Shown in pieces: positions 37,193 through 47,503 of a stretch of DNA of 64,000 nt. A program made the position numbers and the translations under genes. Source of the DNA: an uncultured Bacteroidota bacterium (GTDB lineage: Bacteria > Bacteroidota > Bacteroidia > Chitinophagales > Chitinophagaceae). The first letter of the stretch is position 1; every line of letters starts with the position of its first letter. Location: contig CAIJFI010000001.1 in assembly GCA_903819975.1 (NCBI GenBank), positions 109,579 to 173,578 of the forward strand. The letters run 5' to 3'. The notes beneath the pieces are model-generated. The model was given only the letters and a program-made list of their open reading frames with translations, was not told the origin of the DNA and ran no database searches.

Positions 37193-38995
37193 ATGGAAAT
37201 AAGAAACATCGCTATTATCGCGCACGTTGACCACGGTAAAACAACCTTGGTAGACAAAATTTTACACGCAACTAAGGTATTCAGAGATAACCAAGAAACT
37301 GGTGATCTTATTATGGATAGCAACGAATTAGAGCGTGAAAGAGGTATTACTATCTTAAGTAAGAACGCTTCAGTAACTTATAAGGGCGTTAAAATTAACG
37401 TTATCGATACCCCAGGTCACTCTGACTTTGGTGGTGAGGTAGAACGTGTATTAAAAATGGCAGACGGTGTTTGTTTGTTAGTGGATGCCTTTGAAGGACC
37501 AATGCCACAAACACGTTTCGTATTACAAAAAGCATTGCAATTGAATTTAAAACCAATTGTAATCATCAATAAAGTAGATAAAGAAAACTGTCGCCCTGAC
37601 GAAGTGCATGACGCTGTTTTTGAATTATTCTTTAACTTGGATGCTACCGAAGAGCAATTAAACTTCCCTACTTTTTATGGTAGTGGTAAGAATGGTTGGT
37701 TCAACGATAGTTTAACTCCATGTGATGATATCACTCCATTAATGGATGGTATCTTAAAGTATGTACCTGGTCCGGATGTTAAAGAAGGTCATACTCAAAT
37801 GCAAATTACTTCATTAGATTATTCTACTTTCTTAGGTCGTATTGCAATTGGAAAAGTAGAAAGAGGAACTATCAAAGAAGGTCAAAACATTGTTTTGGTG
37901 CAAGCTGATGGTAGTATTAAAAAGAATAAAGTAAAAGAATTATACGTATTTGAAGGAATGGGTAAGCGTAAAGTAACCGAAGTTGTTTCTGGTGACTTAT
38001 GTGCTGTGGTAGGTTTGGAAGAATTCAATATTGGTGATACTATCGCTGATCCTGAAAACCCAGAAGCATTACCAGTTATTAGTGTAGACGAACCTACAAT
38101 GAGTATGACTTTTAGTATTAACAACTCACCTTTCTTTGGTAAGGAAGGTAAGTTTGTAACATCTCGTCATATTCGTGATCGTTTAATTAAAGAAACAGAA
38201 AAGAACTTAGCATTACGTGTTGAGGAAACAGATTCTGCTGATAGCTTCTTAGTATACGGTCGTGGTATTTTGCACTTAGGTGTATTGGTTGAAACGATGC
38301 GTCGTGAAGGTTATGAATTAACAGTTGGTAACCCACAAGTATTAGTTAAAGATATTGACGGTAAAAAGAATGAACCATATGAGATTTTAGTAGTTGATGT
38401 TCCTGAAGAATTTAGTGGTAAAGTAATTGACTTAGTAACTCAGAAAAAAGGTGAAATGTTAATTATGGAATCTAAAGGCACTATGCAACATTTAGAATTT
38501 GATATTCCTTCAAGAGGATTGATTGGTTTACGTTCTCAAATGTTAACGCAAACTGCAGGTGAGGCTGTAATGGCACACCGTTTTAACGAATACAAGCCTT
38601 GGAAAGGAACTATTCCTGGACGAAGCAATGGTGTATTGGTTGCTAAAACTGGCGGTACTACAACAGCATATTCAATTGATAAATTACAAGATAGAGGTCG
38701 TTTCTTTATTGAACCAGGTGAAGAAGTTTATGCAGGTCAAGTATTGGCAGAGCATATCAAGCCAGGTGATTTAAATATTAACGCTGTGGAGATGAAGAAA
38801 TTAACGAACCACCGTGCGAGCGGTAGTGATGATAGCGTTCGTATCACTCCAAAAATTCAATTTACTTTGGAAGAGTGTATGGAGTACATTCAGTTTGATG
38901 AGTGTATCGAAGTTACTCCTAAGTCGGTTCGTATGCGTAAGTCTATGTTAGACGAGAACGAGCGTAGCAAAGCTGCAAAGTCAAATAACAACTAG
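37193..38995 (+). CDS. typA: GTPase TypA/BipA
   Basis: 600 residues, typical length. G domain: IAHVDHGKTTLVDK (G1), RGITILSKNASV (G2), DTPGHSDFGGEVER (G3), NKVDKENCRP (G4). EF-G-like domains II, III and V follow, then the TypA-specific C-terminal domain (TTTAYSIDKLQDRGRFFIEP; MKKLTNHRASGSDD). It binds ribosomes and acts in 50S assembly and stress adaptation in other bacteria. It is a single-gene unit with its own promoter and a strong terminator, converging on obg. Confidence 0.97.
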   Translation: MEIRNIAIIAHVDHGKTTLVDKILHATKVFRDNQETGDLIMDSNELERERGITILSKNASVTYKGVKINVIDTPGHSDFGGEVERVLKMADGVCLLVDAFEGPMPQTRFVLQKALQLNLKPIVIINKVDKENCRPDEVHDAVFELFFNLDATEEQLNFPTFYGSGKNGWFNDSLTPCDDITPLMDGILKYVPGPDVKEGHTQMQITSLDYSTFLGRIAIGKVERGTIKEGQNIVLVQADGSIKKNKVKELYVFEGMGKRKVTEVVSGDLCAVVGLEEFNIGDTIADPENPEALPVISVDEPTMSMTFSINNSPFFGKEGKFVTSRHIRDRLIKETEKNLALRVEETDSADSFLVYGRGILHLGVLVETMRREGYELTVGNPQVLVKDIDGKKNEPYEILVVDVPEEFSGKVIDLVTQKKGEMLIMESKGTMQHLEFDIPSRGLIGLRSQMLTQTAGEAVMAHRFNEYKPWKGTIPGRSNGVLVAKTGGTTTAYSIDKLQDRGRFFIEPGEEVYAGQVLAEHIKPGDLNINAVEMKKLTNHRASGSDDSVRITPKIQFTLEECMEYIQFDECIEVTPKSVRMRKSMLDENERSKAAKSNNN

Positions 38996-39017
38996 TCTTA
39001 AACTAGCTAGAAATAGT

Positions 39018-39046
39018 AAAGGCCCGCGAATTTCGCGGGCCTTTTT
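39018..39046. terminator. Strong bidirectional terminator after typA
   Basis: GGCCCGCGA (39021-39029) and TCGCGGGCC (39033-39041) form a GC-rich stem flanked by A and T runs on the two sides, so it can work both ways. Confidence 0.93.
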
Positions 39047-39076
39047 AGTTTAATACTTTTGCTGAATTACTGTACA

Positions 39077-39110
39077 CAAAAAAAGAGCTCCAACAGTAGG
39101 GGCTCTTTTT
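39077..39110 (-). terminator. Intrinsic terminator of obg
   Basis: AAAAAGAGC and GCTCTTTTT arms enclose a loop of about 13 bases that may pair further. On the minus strand it ends in a T run just after the obg stop codon at 39126. Confidence 0.85.
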
Positions 39111-39125
39111 AATTAGTATGCTAAA

Positions 39126-40127
39126 TTAAATAGGTTTATTTAAGGCTTTCCAAAGCATGTCTTTCAATTCTACTAAGTTTTTATTGATAGCAGAGGAGAT
39201 AAAAATATGTGGAATGTTTTCTGGTAATTCTTTTTCAATTGCTTCTGTTAATTCATCGTCTAGTAAATCTGATTTACTAATTGCTATGATAAATTCTTTT
39301 TGTAAAAGCTCTGGATTGAATTCGTTTAATTCATTCTTTAATATTTCGAATTCTTTTTTGTGATCGTTTGAGTCAGCTGGAATTAAAAATAATAAAACAG
39401 CATTACGTTCAATATGTCTTAAAAAGCGGTGCCCTAATCCTTTGCCTTCCGCTGCACCTTCAATAATACCGGGCAAATCCGCAATACAGAAAGATCGGTT
39501 ATCGCGATATTCTACCATTCCTAACTGAGGAGTCAATGTAGTAAATGCGTAGTTAGCAATTTTTGGTTTTGCAGCAGTGATAGATGACAATAATGTAGAC
39601 TTACCTGCATTTGGAAATCCAACCAATCCAACATCGGCTAAAACTTTTAATTCAATTTGTTTCCATCCTTCTACACCATCTTCACCTGGCTGTGCATATT
39701 CTGGAACCTGTTGTGTAGCAGTTGCAAAATTACTATTACCTAATCCGCCTCTTCCTCCTTTTAGCCAAACAAATTCTTGACCATCATGTAATATTTCTGC
39801 TTCAATCTTTCCAGTTTCTTCATCTCTAGCAATGGTTCCTAATGGCACTTCAATAATTATGTCTTTACCATCTTTACCAGTGCAATTATTTTTACTTCCA
39901 TTCTCGCCATTTTCTGCTATTACGTTTTTATGGTAACGCAAATGGAGTAGGGTCCAAAGTTGGCTATTCCCCCTTAATATCACATGACCCCCACGACCAC
40001 CATCTCCACCATCGGGACCGCCCTTTGCCGTTAATTTATTTCTTAAAAAATGCTTACATCCAGCTCCGCCATGACCACTATGGGCGAAAATTCGGATGTA
40101 ATCAATAAAATTGTTTCTTTCTGACAC
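39126..40127 (-). CDS. obg: GTPase Obg/CgtA
   Basis: 333 residues. The Gly-rich Obg fold takes up about 1-158 ([37 protein letters not shown]). The G domain follows: [14 protein letters not shown] (G1), [11 protein letters not shown] (G2), DLPGIIEGA (G3), SKSDLLD (G4). It lacks the C-terminal OCT domain of the Gram-positive forms. It acts in 50S subunit assembly and stress control. A minus-strand promoter lies 17 bases before the ATG, so it appears to be a single-gene unit between two terminators. Confidence 0.96.
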   Translation of the reverse strand: MSERNNFIDYIRIFAHSGHGGAGCKHFLRNKLTAKGGPDGGDGGRGGHVILRGNSQLWTLLHLRYHKNVIAENGENGSKNNCTGKDGKDIIIEVPLGTIARDEETGKIEAEILHDGQEFVWLKGGRGGLGNSNFATATQQVPEYAQPGEDGVEGWKQIELKVLADVGLVGFPNAGKSTLLSSITAAKPKIANYAFTTLTPQLGMVEYRDNRSFCIADLPGIIEGAAEGKGLGHRFLRHIERNAVLLFLIPADSNDHKKEFEILKNELNEFNPELLQKEFIIAISKSDLLDDELTEAIEKELPENIPHIFISSAINKNLVELKDMLWKALNKPI

Positions 40128-40143
40128 AGTATAATATTAGCTG

Positions 40144-40176
40144 CAAAGTTAATGTAAACAATACAGAGTAGTTCAA
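40144..40176 (-). promoter_or_regulatory. Promoter of obg
   Basis: On the minus strand a TTG (40176-40174), a 22-base spacer and TAACTTTG (40151-40144) fit the Bacteroidota promoter, 17 bases before the ATG. Confidence 0.6.
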
Positions 40177-40177
40177 T

Positions 40178-40204
40178 AAAAAAGGCCTCTTGGTGAGGCC
40201 TTTT
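40178..40204 (-). terminator. Intrinsic terminator of the TetR gene
   Basis: AAAAGGCCTC and GAGGCCTTTT arms around a TTGGT loop. The minus-strand T run follows the TetR stop codon at 40226, so it ends that gene before the obg promoter. Confidence 0.9.
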
Positions 40205-40225
40205 GTCTATTTCTTATTGTTTAAA

Positions 40226-40822
40226 CTATTTATTTGCTTTCAATCCATCAATTAAAATAGCAACCATGTTCTGTTCTAACTCTTCGGCTGTGATTTTCTT
40301 TGTAGAACGGTGCCAGCTTTCAATACCACTAACTGCATGTAAGAAAATCAAAACCACTGTAGGAGCATCAATTGCCTTAATCTCTTTATTTCTAATTCCT
40401 TCTTCAATGATTGCTGCTAATCTTTTTCTATATACTCTTCTTTGATTTTGGTAGTTGGATAAATAAGGATCAGACAAATGCTTCCATTCTCTATCACTTA
40501 CGTACACTTCTTCATAGTGATTAATCATTTCACTAATATGAAAACGAAGTATTTTTTCCATCTTATGTAATGAAGTAATGGGCTCTGATTCAATCTCGTC
40601 CAATTTTAATACAAATTTATTGGCAACACTAAAAACCAATTCGTGTAATAACTCACTTTTTGATTTAATGTGATTGTATAAGCTTGCTGCTTCTACACCA
40701 ACTGCTTCGGCCAAGTCACGCATACTTGCTGCCTTATAACCTTTCTCTCTAAAAAGGGTAGCTGCTTTACTTACAATTACGTCTTTGCGAGATAGATTTT
40801 TTTCGGTTTTAATTCTTGCCAT
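40226..40822 (-). CDS. TetR/AcrR-family transcriptional regulator
   Basis: 198 residues from the ATG at 40822 (MARIKTEKN); the open frame extends 35 codons upstream, but that part does not resemble the family. The N-terminal helix-turn-helix domain is typical (SKAATLFREKGYKAASMRDL, AVGVEAASLYNHIKSKSELL). The C-terminal ligand-binding domain is helical and lacks recognisable ligand residues. It diverges from a PfkB-type sugar kinase gene with a 163-base gap. Its target could be that gene or itself; the sequence does not decide. Confidence 0.9.
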   Translation of the reverse strand: MARIKTEKNLSRKDVIVSKAATLFREKGYKAASMRDLAEAVGVEAASLYNHIKSKSELLHELVFSVANKFVLKLDEIESEPITSLHKMEKILRFHISEMINHYEEVYVSDREWKHLSDPYLSNYQNQRRVYRKRLAAIIEEGIRNKEIKAIDAPTVVLIFLHAVSGIESWHRSTKKITAEELEQNMVAILIDGLKANK

Positions 40823-40985
40823 GATTGAAAAAGGTTGGTTTGATATATCAAATTTACTAATATTTACCCTTAAAATTGCTTTATTTTTTAAATAAAATGG
40901 CAAAATCGTTAGTTTTCTGATTATCAATCACTTATGTAACCTAAAAAAAATCGTAGCTTCGCAACTGAAAATCAAAAAAAATAAT

Positions 40986-41906
40986 ATGTCTCTAGTAGTC
41001 GTAGGATCTATGGCCTTTGATGCCATCGAAACTCCCTTTGGGAAAAGTGATAAAATTATTGGCGGTGCAGCTACCTATATTGCATGGTGTGCTTCCAATT
41101 TTACACCAGTAAAACAAATATCTGTAGTTGGTGGTGACTTCCCACAATCTGAATTAGATGCGTTAACTAATAGAGGTGTTATATTAGAAGGAGTACAAAT
41201 TAAAAAAGACGAGAAGACATTTTTTTGGAGCGGTAAATATCATTTAGATATGAATACGCGCGATACATTAGATACTCAATTAAATGTATTAGAAAATTTT
41301 GAACCAGTAGTTCCAGAAAGCTACCAAGACTGTGATATTTTAATGTTAGGCAACTTGGTTCCAGGTGTACAAAGTAGTGTTATAAAGCAAATGAAAAATC
41401 GTCCAAAGTTAATCGTAATGGATACGATGAATTTTTGGATGGAAATTATGCTTGACGATTTATTACATACTATTAGTTTAGTTGATGTATTAATGGTGAA
41501 CGATAGCGAAGCACGTCAATTGAGTGGTGAATACAGCTTAGTAAAAGCAGCTAAGAAAATCATGGCAATGGGACCAAAATATTTAATCATTAAGAAAGGG
41601 GAGCACGGTGCTTTATTGTTCCATGAGAACGAAGTGTTCTTTGCGCCTGCATTGCCTTTGGAAGAAGTATTTGATCCAACTGGCGCTGGTGATACCTTTG
41701 CTGGTGGCTTTGTTGCCCATTTAGCTAAAACAAAAGATTTCTCTTTTGAAAACATGAAGTCTGCAATTATTTTAGGTAGTGCAATGGCTAGCTTCTGTGT
41801 TGAGAAATTTGGTACACAAAGATTAACTGAAATTAATATGGACGAAATTAAGGAACGCGTACAATCGTTTGTTTCTTTAGTGAACTTTGAAATTGAATTA
41901 GTTTAA
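40986..41906 (+). CDS. PfkB-family carbohydrate or nucleoside kinase
   Basis: 306 residues, one ribokinase fold. The N-terminal signature IIGGAATYIAWCAS (about 25-38) contains the GG of substrate binding. The C-terminal signature DPTGAGDTFAGGFVAH (about 229-244) has the catalytic Asp in GAGD. The family phosphorylates sugars, nucleosides or related alcohols with ATP; this member cannot be assigned a substrate. It has no sugar operon around it. The asd promoter begins immediately after its stop codon, and no terminator comes before that, so readthrough into the asd leader is likely. Confidence 0.9.
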   Translation: MSLVVVGSMAFDAIETPFGKSDKIIGGAATYIAWCASNFTPVKQISVVGGDFPQSELDALTNRGVILEGVQIKKDEKTFFWSGKYHLDMNTRDTLDTQLNVLENFEPVVPESYQDCDILMLGNLVPGVQSSVIKQMKNRPKLIVMDTMNFWMEIMLDDLLHTISLVDVLMVNDSEARQLSGEYSLVKAAKKIMAMGPKYLIIKKGEHGALLFHENEVFFAPALPLEEVFDPTGAGDTFAGGFVAHLAKTKDFSFENMKSAIILGSAMASFCVEKFGTQRLTEINMDEIKERVQSFVSLVNFEIELV

Positions 41907-41938
41907 TTTGGTGAAGTGATTCCATCCAATTAATTTTG
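41907..41938 (+). promoter_or_regulatory. Promoter of the asd leader transcript
   Basis: TTTG (41907-41910), a 20-base spacer and TAATTTTG (41931-41938) match both parts of the Bacteroidota consensus at ideal spacing. Transcription should start near 41942. It abuts the stop codon of the upstream kinase gene. Confidence 0.75.
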
Positions 41939-41945
41939 TTCCACA

Positions 41946-41990
41946 ATGATGAAAAATAAACATACAAAACAAATTAAGAAACCACTCTAA
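41946..41990 (+). CDS. Lys-rich 14-residue leader peptide of asd
   Basis: ATG at 41946 to TAA at 41988 encodes MMKNKHTKQIKKPL: five Lys and one Thr in 14 residues. It sits between the asd promoter and a terminator. Lys and Thr are end products of the aspartate pathway that Asd feeds, as expected for a control peptide whose translation rate reports amino-acid supply. The predicted RNA start is only about 4 bases before the ATG, so initiation would be almost leaderless; the nearby VOC and receptor genes have a similar layout. AT-rich DNA makes Lys codons common by chance, which limits confidence. Confidence 0.55.
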   Translation: MMKNKHTKQIKKPL

Positions 41991-41992
41991 GA

Positions 41993-42060
41993 GGAAGGTC
42001 TGATTGTTTGTATGCGAATAAATATACTCAGAAGCCTTCCACAAAATGGAGGGCTTTTTT
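41993..42060 (+). promoter_or_regulatory. Antiterminator/terminator pair in the asd leader
   Basis: Terminator: AGCCTTCCA (42033-42041) pairs with TGGAGGGCT (42047-42055), one G-T wobble, 5-base loop, ending in six T (42055-42060). Antiterminator: GGAAGGTCTGA (41993-42003) pairs with TCAGA (42028-42032) plus CCTTCC (42035-42040), 11 pairs with a two-base bulge. Both need 42035-42040, so they exclude each other. The antiterminator's first arm starts two bases after the leader-peptide stop codon, where a terminating ribosome would cover it. Confidence 0.7.
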
Positions 42061-42105
42061 GTTGATTCAATAGTAAACCGAAATTTTAAATAAAAACCAA
42101 TAACC

Positions 42106-43104
42106 ATGCGTGTTGCAGTAGTAGGTGCCACAGGGCTAGTAGGCACAAAAATGTTACAAGTACTAGCAGAAAGAAATTTTCCAGTAACTGAATTAATTCC
42201 AGTAGCGTCTGCGCGTTCTGTAGGCAAGGAAGTAATATTTAAAGGGAAAGCGTATAAGGTAGTTGGTATGGAAGAAGGTATTGCTGCAAAACCAGCGGTA
42301 GCTATATTTTCAGCAGGTGGTGGCACTTCAACCGAGTGGGCTCCTAAATTTGCTGCTGCAGGTATTCGTGTGATTGATAACTCTTCGGCTTGGAGAATGG
42401 ATCCTTCAAAAAAATTAGTAGTACCCGAAGTGAATGCTAGTGTTTTAACAGCAGAGGATATGATTATAGCAAATCCTAACTGTTCGACTATTCAAATGGT
42501 AGTTGCTTTACAACCATTGCATGCAAAATATAAAATTAAGAGAGTTATTGTAAGTACTTACCAAAGTGTTACTGGTACTGGTAAGCAAGCAGTGGATCAA
42601 TTAATGAATGAAAGAGCCGGCAAGCAATTAGGTGCGGATGAAATGGCTTATAAATATCAAATTGATTTAAACGCCATTCCTCAAATTGATGTTTTCTTAG
42701 AGAACGGTTATACTAAAGAGGAAATGAAAATGGTTAAAGAAACTTGCAAAATAATGCAAGACGATACTATTAAAGTTACTGCTACTACTGTGCGTATTCC
42801 AGTAATGGGTGGACATAGCGAAAGCGTGAATGTAGAGTTTGAAAACGAATTTGACCTTAAAGAATTAATTGCTGATTTAGCTGTTGCTCCAGGTGTTGTG
42901 GTTCAACAAGACGACGCTGCACAATTTTATCCAATGCCTTTATGGGCGCATGAAAAAGACGAGGTTTTTGTAGGACGTTTACGTCGCGACGAAACACAAG
43001 CTAAAACTTTAAACATGTGGATTGTAAGTGACAACTTGCGCAAAGGTGCTGCTACCAACGCAGTTCAGATTGCAGAGTACTTGTTGTCAAAAAACATGAT
43101 TTAG
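42106..43104 (+). CDS. asd: Aspartate-semialdehyde dehydrogenase
   Basis: 332 residues. NADP-binding start VAVVGATGLVGTKMLQVL, phosphate/substrate loop SSAWRMDP, the active Cys in ANPNCSTIQMV (about 128-131), and PVMGGHSESVNVEF with the catalytic His near 245. It reduces aspartyl phosphate to aspartate semialdehyde, the branch point for lysine/diaminopimelate, threonine, methionine and isoleucine. It stands alone behind a 167-base leader with a candidate attenuator and ends at a strong terminator. If the leader works, transcription would rise when charged lysyl-tRNA is scarce. Confidence 0.96.
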   Translation: MRVAVVGATGLVGTKMLQVLAERNFPVTELIPVASARSVGKEVIFKGKAYKVVGMEEGIAAKPAVAIFSAGGGTSTEWAPKFAAAGIRVIDNSSAWRMDPSKKLVVPEVNASVLTAEDMIIANPNCSTIQMVVALQPLHAKYKIKRVIVSTYQSVTGTGKQAVDQLMNERAGKQLGADEMAYKYQIDLNAIPQIDVFLENGYTKEEMKMVKETCKIMQDDTIKVTATTVRIPVMGGHSESVNVEFENEFDLKELIADLAVAPGVVVQQDDAAQFYPMPLWAHEKDEVFVGRLRRDETQAKTLNMWIVSDNLRKGAATNAVQIAEYLLSKNMI

Positions 43105-43143
43105 AAAATGTAATCATGTTTTTTACAACGTCTTATGATTTTT

Positions 43144-43181
43144 CAATGCCACCCGTTTATGGGGTGGCATTGTTGTATTTT
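43144..43181 (+). terminator. Intrinsic terminator of asd
   Basis: CAATGCCACCC (43144-43154) and GGGTGGCATTG (43162-43172) form a perfect 11-bp stem with a 7-base loop, followed by TTGTATTTTT. Confidence 0.93.
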
Positions 43182-43227
43182 TAATTTTTAGCGTAAATGA
43201 CGATAGAGAAGAATGAAATGTATCTGA

Positions 43228-45321
<2,094 letters not shown>

Positions 45322-45385
45322 CTAAAATACAAATTGTTTTATTCTTTTATTTCGTATTTTGGCATTCGATTGCTTTTATTTTCAA

Positions 45386-46087
45386 ATGCTTATGATAGAT
45401 CCTATAAAGTTAGTACAAACCTATCCTCAAGTCCCCTTAACGGTAGATTGTGTGATTTTTGGTTTTGATGAGAATTCCCTTAAGGTTTTGCTTATTAAAA
45501 GCGATTTGTCTCAATACCATGGCAAACTATCTTTATTAGGCGATAATGTGCATACTCATGAGGATTTGGACACAGCTGCAAATAGGGTGCTCGTGCAAAG
45601 AACAGGGATGACTAATGTGTTTTTAGAGCAAGTACATACCTTTAGTAAGCCTGATAGGCATCCTGGTGGCAGGGTTGTTACTACGGTTTATGCGTCCTTA
45701 TTAAATGTGAAACATCATGAGTTATTGTTACATGACAATGAATTAAAATGGCATACTGTGAACGAGATTTCCGAAATGGCTTTTGATCATAAACAAATCC
45801 TGGATCTCTGTACTAGCTGGTTAAGAAAAAGGGTTCAAGAGCAACCGTTGGCCTTTAATTTATTGCCAGTAAAGTTTTCATTAAGGCAACTTCAAAATGT
45901 TTACGAAGCTATTTTGGATATCAAGTTAGATAGACGAAATTTTAGAAAGAAATTTGCAACAATGGGCTTTTTAAATGACACAAACCAGCTAGAAACCAAT
46001 GTTACGCATAGACCAGGCAAATTGTATACTTTTGATTTTGTGCAATACCAGCAAAAAAAGAAGCATTTCATAGGCATTGATTTTTAA
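45386..46087 (+). CDS. Nudix-domain transcriptional regulator (NrtR/AraR type)
   Basis: 233 residues from the ATG at 45386; a second in-frame ATG at 45392 and an upstream TTG are alternatives. A Nudix fold (about 18-145: VDCVIFGFDENSLKVLLIK, RVVTTVYASLL) is followed by a winged-helix domain (about 155-230; VKFSLRQLQNVYEAILDIK, DRRNFRKKFATMGFL). In the Nudix box, RVLVQRTGM (67-75) replaces the usual RExxEExG pattern, so the catalytic Glu residues are missing, as in NrtR and AraR, which bind a sugar or ADP-ribose derivative instead of hydrolysing it. It diverges from ligA. The ligand is unknown. Confidence 0.87.
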   Translation: MLMIDPIKLVQTYPQVPLTVDCVIFGFDENSLKVLLIKSDLSQYHGKLSLLGDNVHTHEDLDTAANRVLVQRTGMTNVFLEQVHTFSKPDRHPGGRVVTTVYASLLNVKHHELLLHDNELKWHTVNEISEMAFDHKQILDLCTSWLRKRVQEQPLAFNLLPVKFSLRQLQNVYEAILDIKLDRRNFRKKFATMGFLNDTNQLETNVTHRPGKLYTFDFVQYQQKKKHFIGIDF

Positions 46088-46146
46088 AAAGTGCCCTAGC
46101 TTACTTATAATTTAATACCTTTATTCACTAATAAAAAAGGTATACT

Positions 46147-47022
46147 ATGTTGCATTCAATGACTGGGTATGGGCGCGCGGAAACCACTTTTAATGATAAG
46201 ACATTATTAATTGAAGTTAAGTCCTTAAACGGGAAACAATTTGACCTTCGTTTAAATATCCCTTCTTTATTAAAACCATATGAAGTAGAAATTAGAAACA
46301 AGCTAAATGAAACTTTATTTAGAGGAAGCGTTGAATGTAATGTTTCGGTTAAATCTAATGGTGTTTCAAAGCCAGTTAGTATTAATACCGCTTTAGCAAA
46401 ATCTTATTACCAACCAATTGTCGAATTGGCAAATGAATTAGGAATAGAGAAAGAAAATTTATTAAGCACTTTATTGAAATTGCCAGACGTAGTGTCTTCT
46501 ACAAGTGAAGTAATTACCGAAGAGGAATGGAAAGCTATTTCAAATTTGTTACAGGAGGCTATTAACCAATTAATTCAACATCGTAAGGACGAAGGAAAAT
46601 CTATTGAGAAAGATTTATTAGAAAGAGTTGCTGCAATTGAAGCGCAGCAAGCAAGTATCGCAGTGCACGAGCCTAATAGACGTGTTAAAATTAAAGAGGG
46701 CTTAGTGAAATTATTAGAACAGAATGTTGGTGCTGACAAGTATGATAACAATAGGCTAGAACAAGAATTAATTTATTATATAGAGAAAATTGATATTTCT
46801 GAAGAAAAGGTAAGATTAACAAATCATTGTGTTTATTTTAAAGACGTGCTTAAGGAAGCTGAGCCATCTAAGGGCAAAAAACTTTCTTTTATTTTACAGG
46901 AAATGGGTCGTGAAATTAACACCACAGGATCAAAGGCAAATGATATTGATATTCAAAAATCAGTGATCTTGATGAAAGATGAATTAGAAAAAGCAAAAGA
47001 GCAAATTTTAAATGTATTATAA
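46147..47022 (+). CDS. YicC-family endoribonuclease
   Basis: 291 residues. It opens MLHSMTGYGRAE, the near-invariant start of the YicC family, and ends with the DUF1732 region (LSFILQEMGREINTTGSKAN, DIQKSVILMKDELEKAKEQ). YicC of E. coli degrades the small RNA RyhB, and related proteins are ribonucleases, so an RNA-processing role in the cytoplasm is likely. gldH starts 2 bases after its stop codon, an adjacency that is common in Bacteroidota. Confidence 0.93.
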   Translation: MLHSMTGYGRAETTFNDKTLLIEVKSLNGKQFDLRLNIPSLLKPYEVEIRNKLNETLFRGSVECNVSVKSNGVSKPVSINTALAKSYYQPIVELANELGIEKENLLSTLLKLPDVVSSTSEVITEEEWKAISNLLQEAINQLIQHRKDEGKSIEKDLLERVAAIEAQQASIAVHEPNRRVKIKEGLVKLLEQNVGADKYDNNRLEQELIYYIEKIDISEEKVRLTNHCVYFKDVLKEAEPSKGKKLSFILQEMGREINTTGSKANDIDIQKSVILMKDELEKAKEQILNVL

Positions 47023-47023
47023 A

Positions 47024-47503
47024 ATGGTGCGTAGTCGTTTAGTTTGGATTGCAAATGCATTAATAGCAATTGTATTTTTTTCAAGTTGCGAAACAAAGCA
47101 ATTGTTTGAACAAAGTACTATGTATCCTAGTCATAATTGGTCCTCAAAACAAGCAAACGAATATTTATTTACCATTACTGACACCACTGCCGCATACAAA
47201 GTCTACTTTGTAATTAGACACCATAACGCCTATCATTATAAAAATATCTGGATTCAGCTTAATACAATAGGGCCAAATGACTCCCTAACTAAACAATCCG
47301 TTAATTTAAATTTAGCTGATGATGAAAAGGGATGGCTTGGAACTGGGATGGATGATATTTACGATCAAAGAATCCCTATTTCGACCGACTCTGTTCATTT
47401 TAAGAAAGGAGTATACAAATTTGTGCTCTCTCATACAATGAGGGAGGATCCACTTGAAAATATTTTATCAACTGGAATTAGGGTTGAAAAAGTTAAACCA
47501 TGA
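47024..47503 (+). CDS. gldH: Gliding-motility lipoprotein GldH
   Basis: 159 residues from the ATG at 47024 (a second ATG at 47012 lies inside yicC). Lipoprotein signal IANALIAIVFFSSC, then FEQSTMYPSHNWSSKQ and YHYKNIWIQLNTIGPND, which match GldH of Flavobacterium gliding and type IX secretion studies. Many non-gliding Bacteroidota also have it, so it does not prove motility. It is translationally coupled to the next gene: its TGA overlaps the kinase ATG by 4 bases. Confidence 0.9.
   Translation: MVRSRLVWIANALIAIVFFSSCETKQLFEQSTMYPSHNWSSKQANEYLFTITDTTAAYKVYFVIRHHNAYHYKNIWIQLNTIGPNDSLTKQSVNLNLADDEKGWLGTGMDDIYDQRIPISTDSVHFKKGVYKFVLSHTMREDPLENILSTGIRVEKVKP

Noticed and set aside
41942..42060. 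Lysine riboswitch or independent small RNA upstream of asd
   Set aside because: The leader is short and I recognise no lysine-riboswitch core. A small RNA remains possible, but the antiterminator and asd position favour attenuation.
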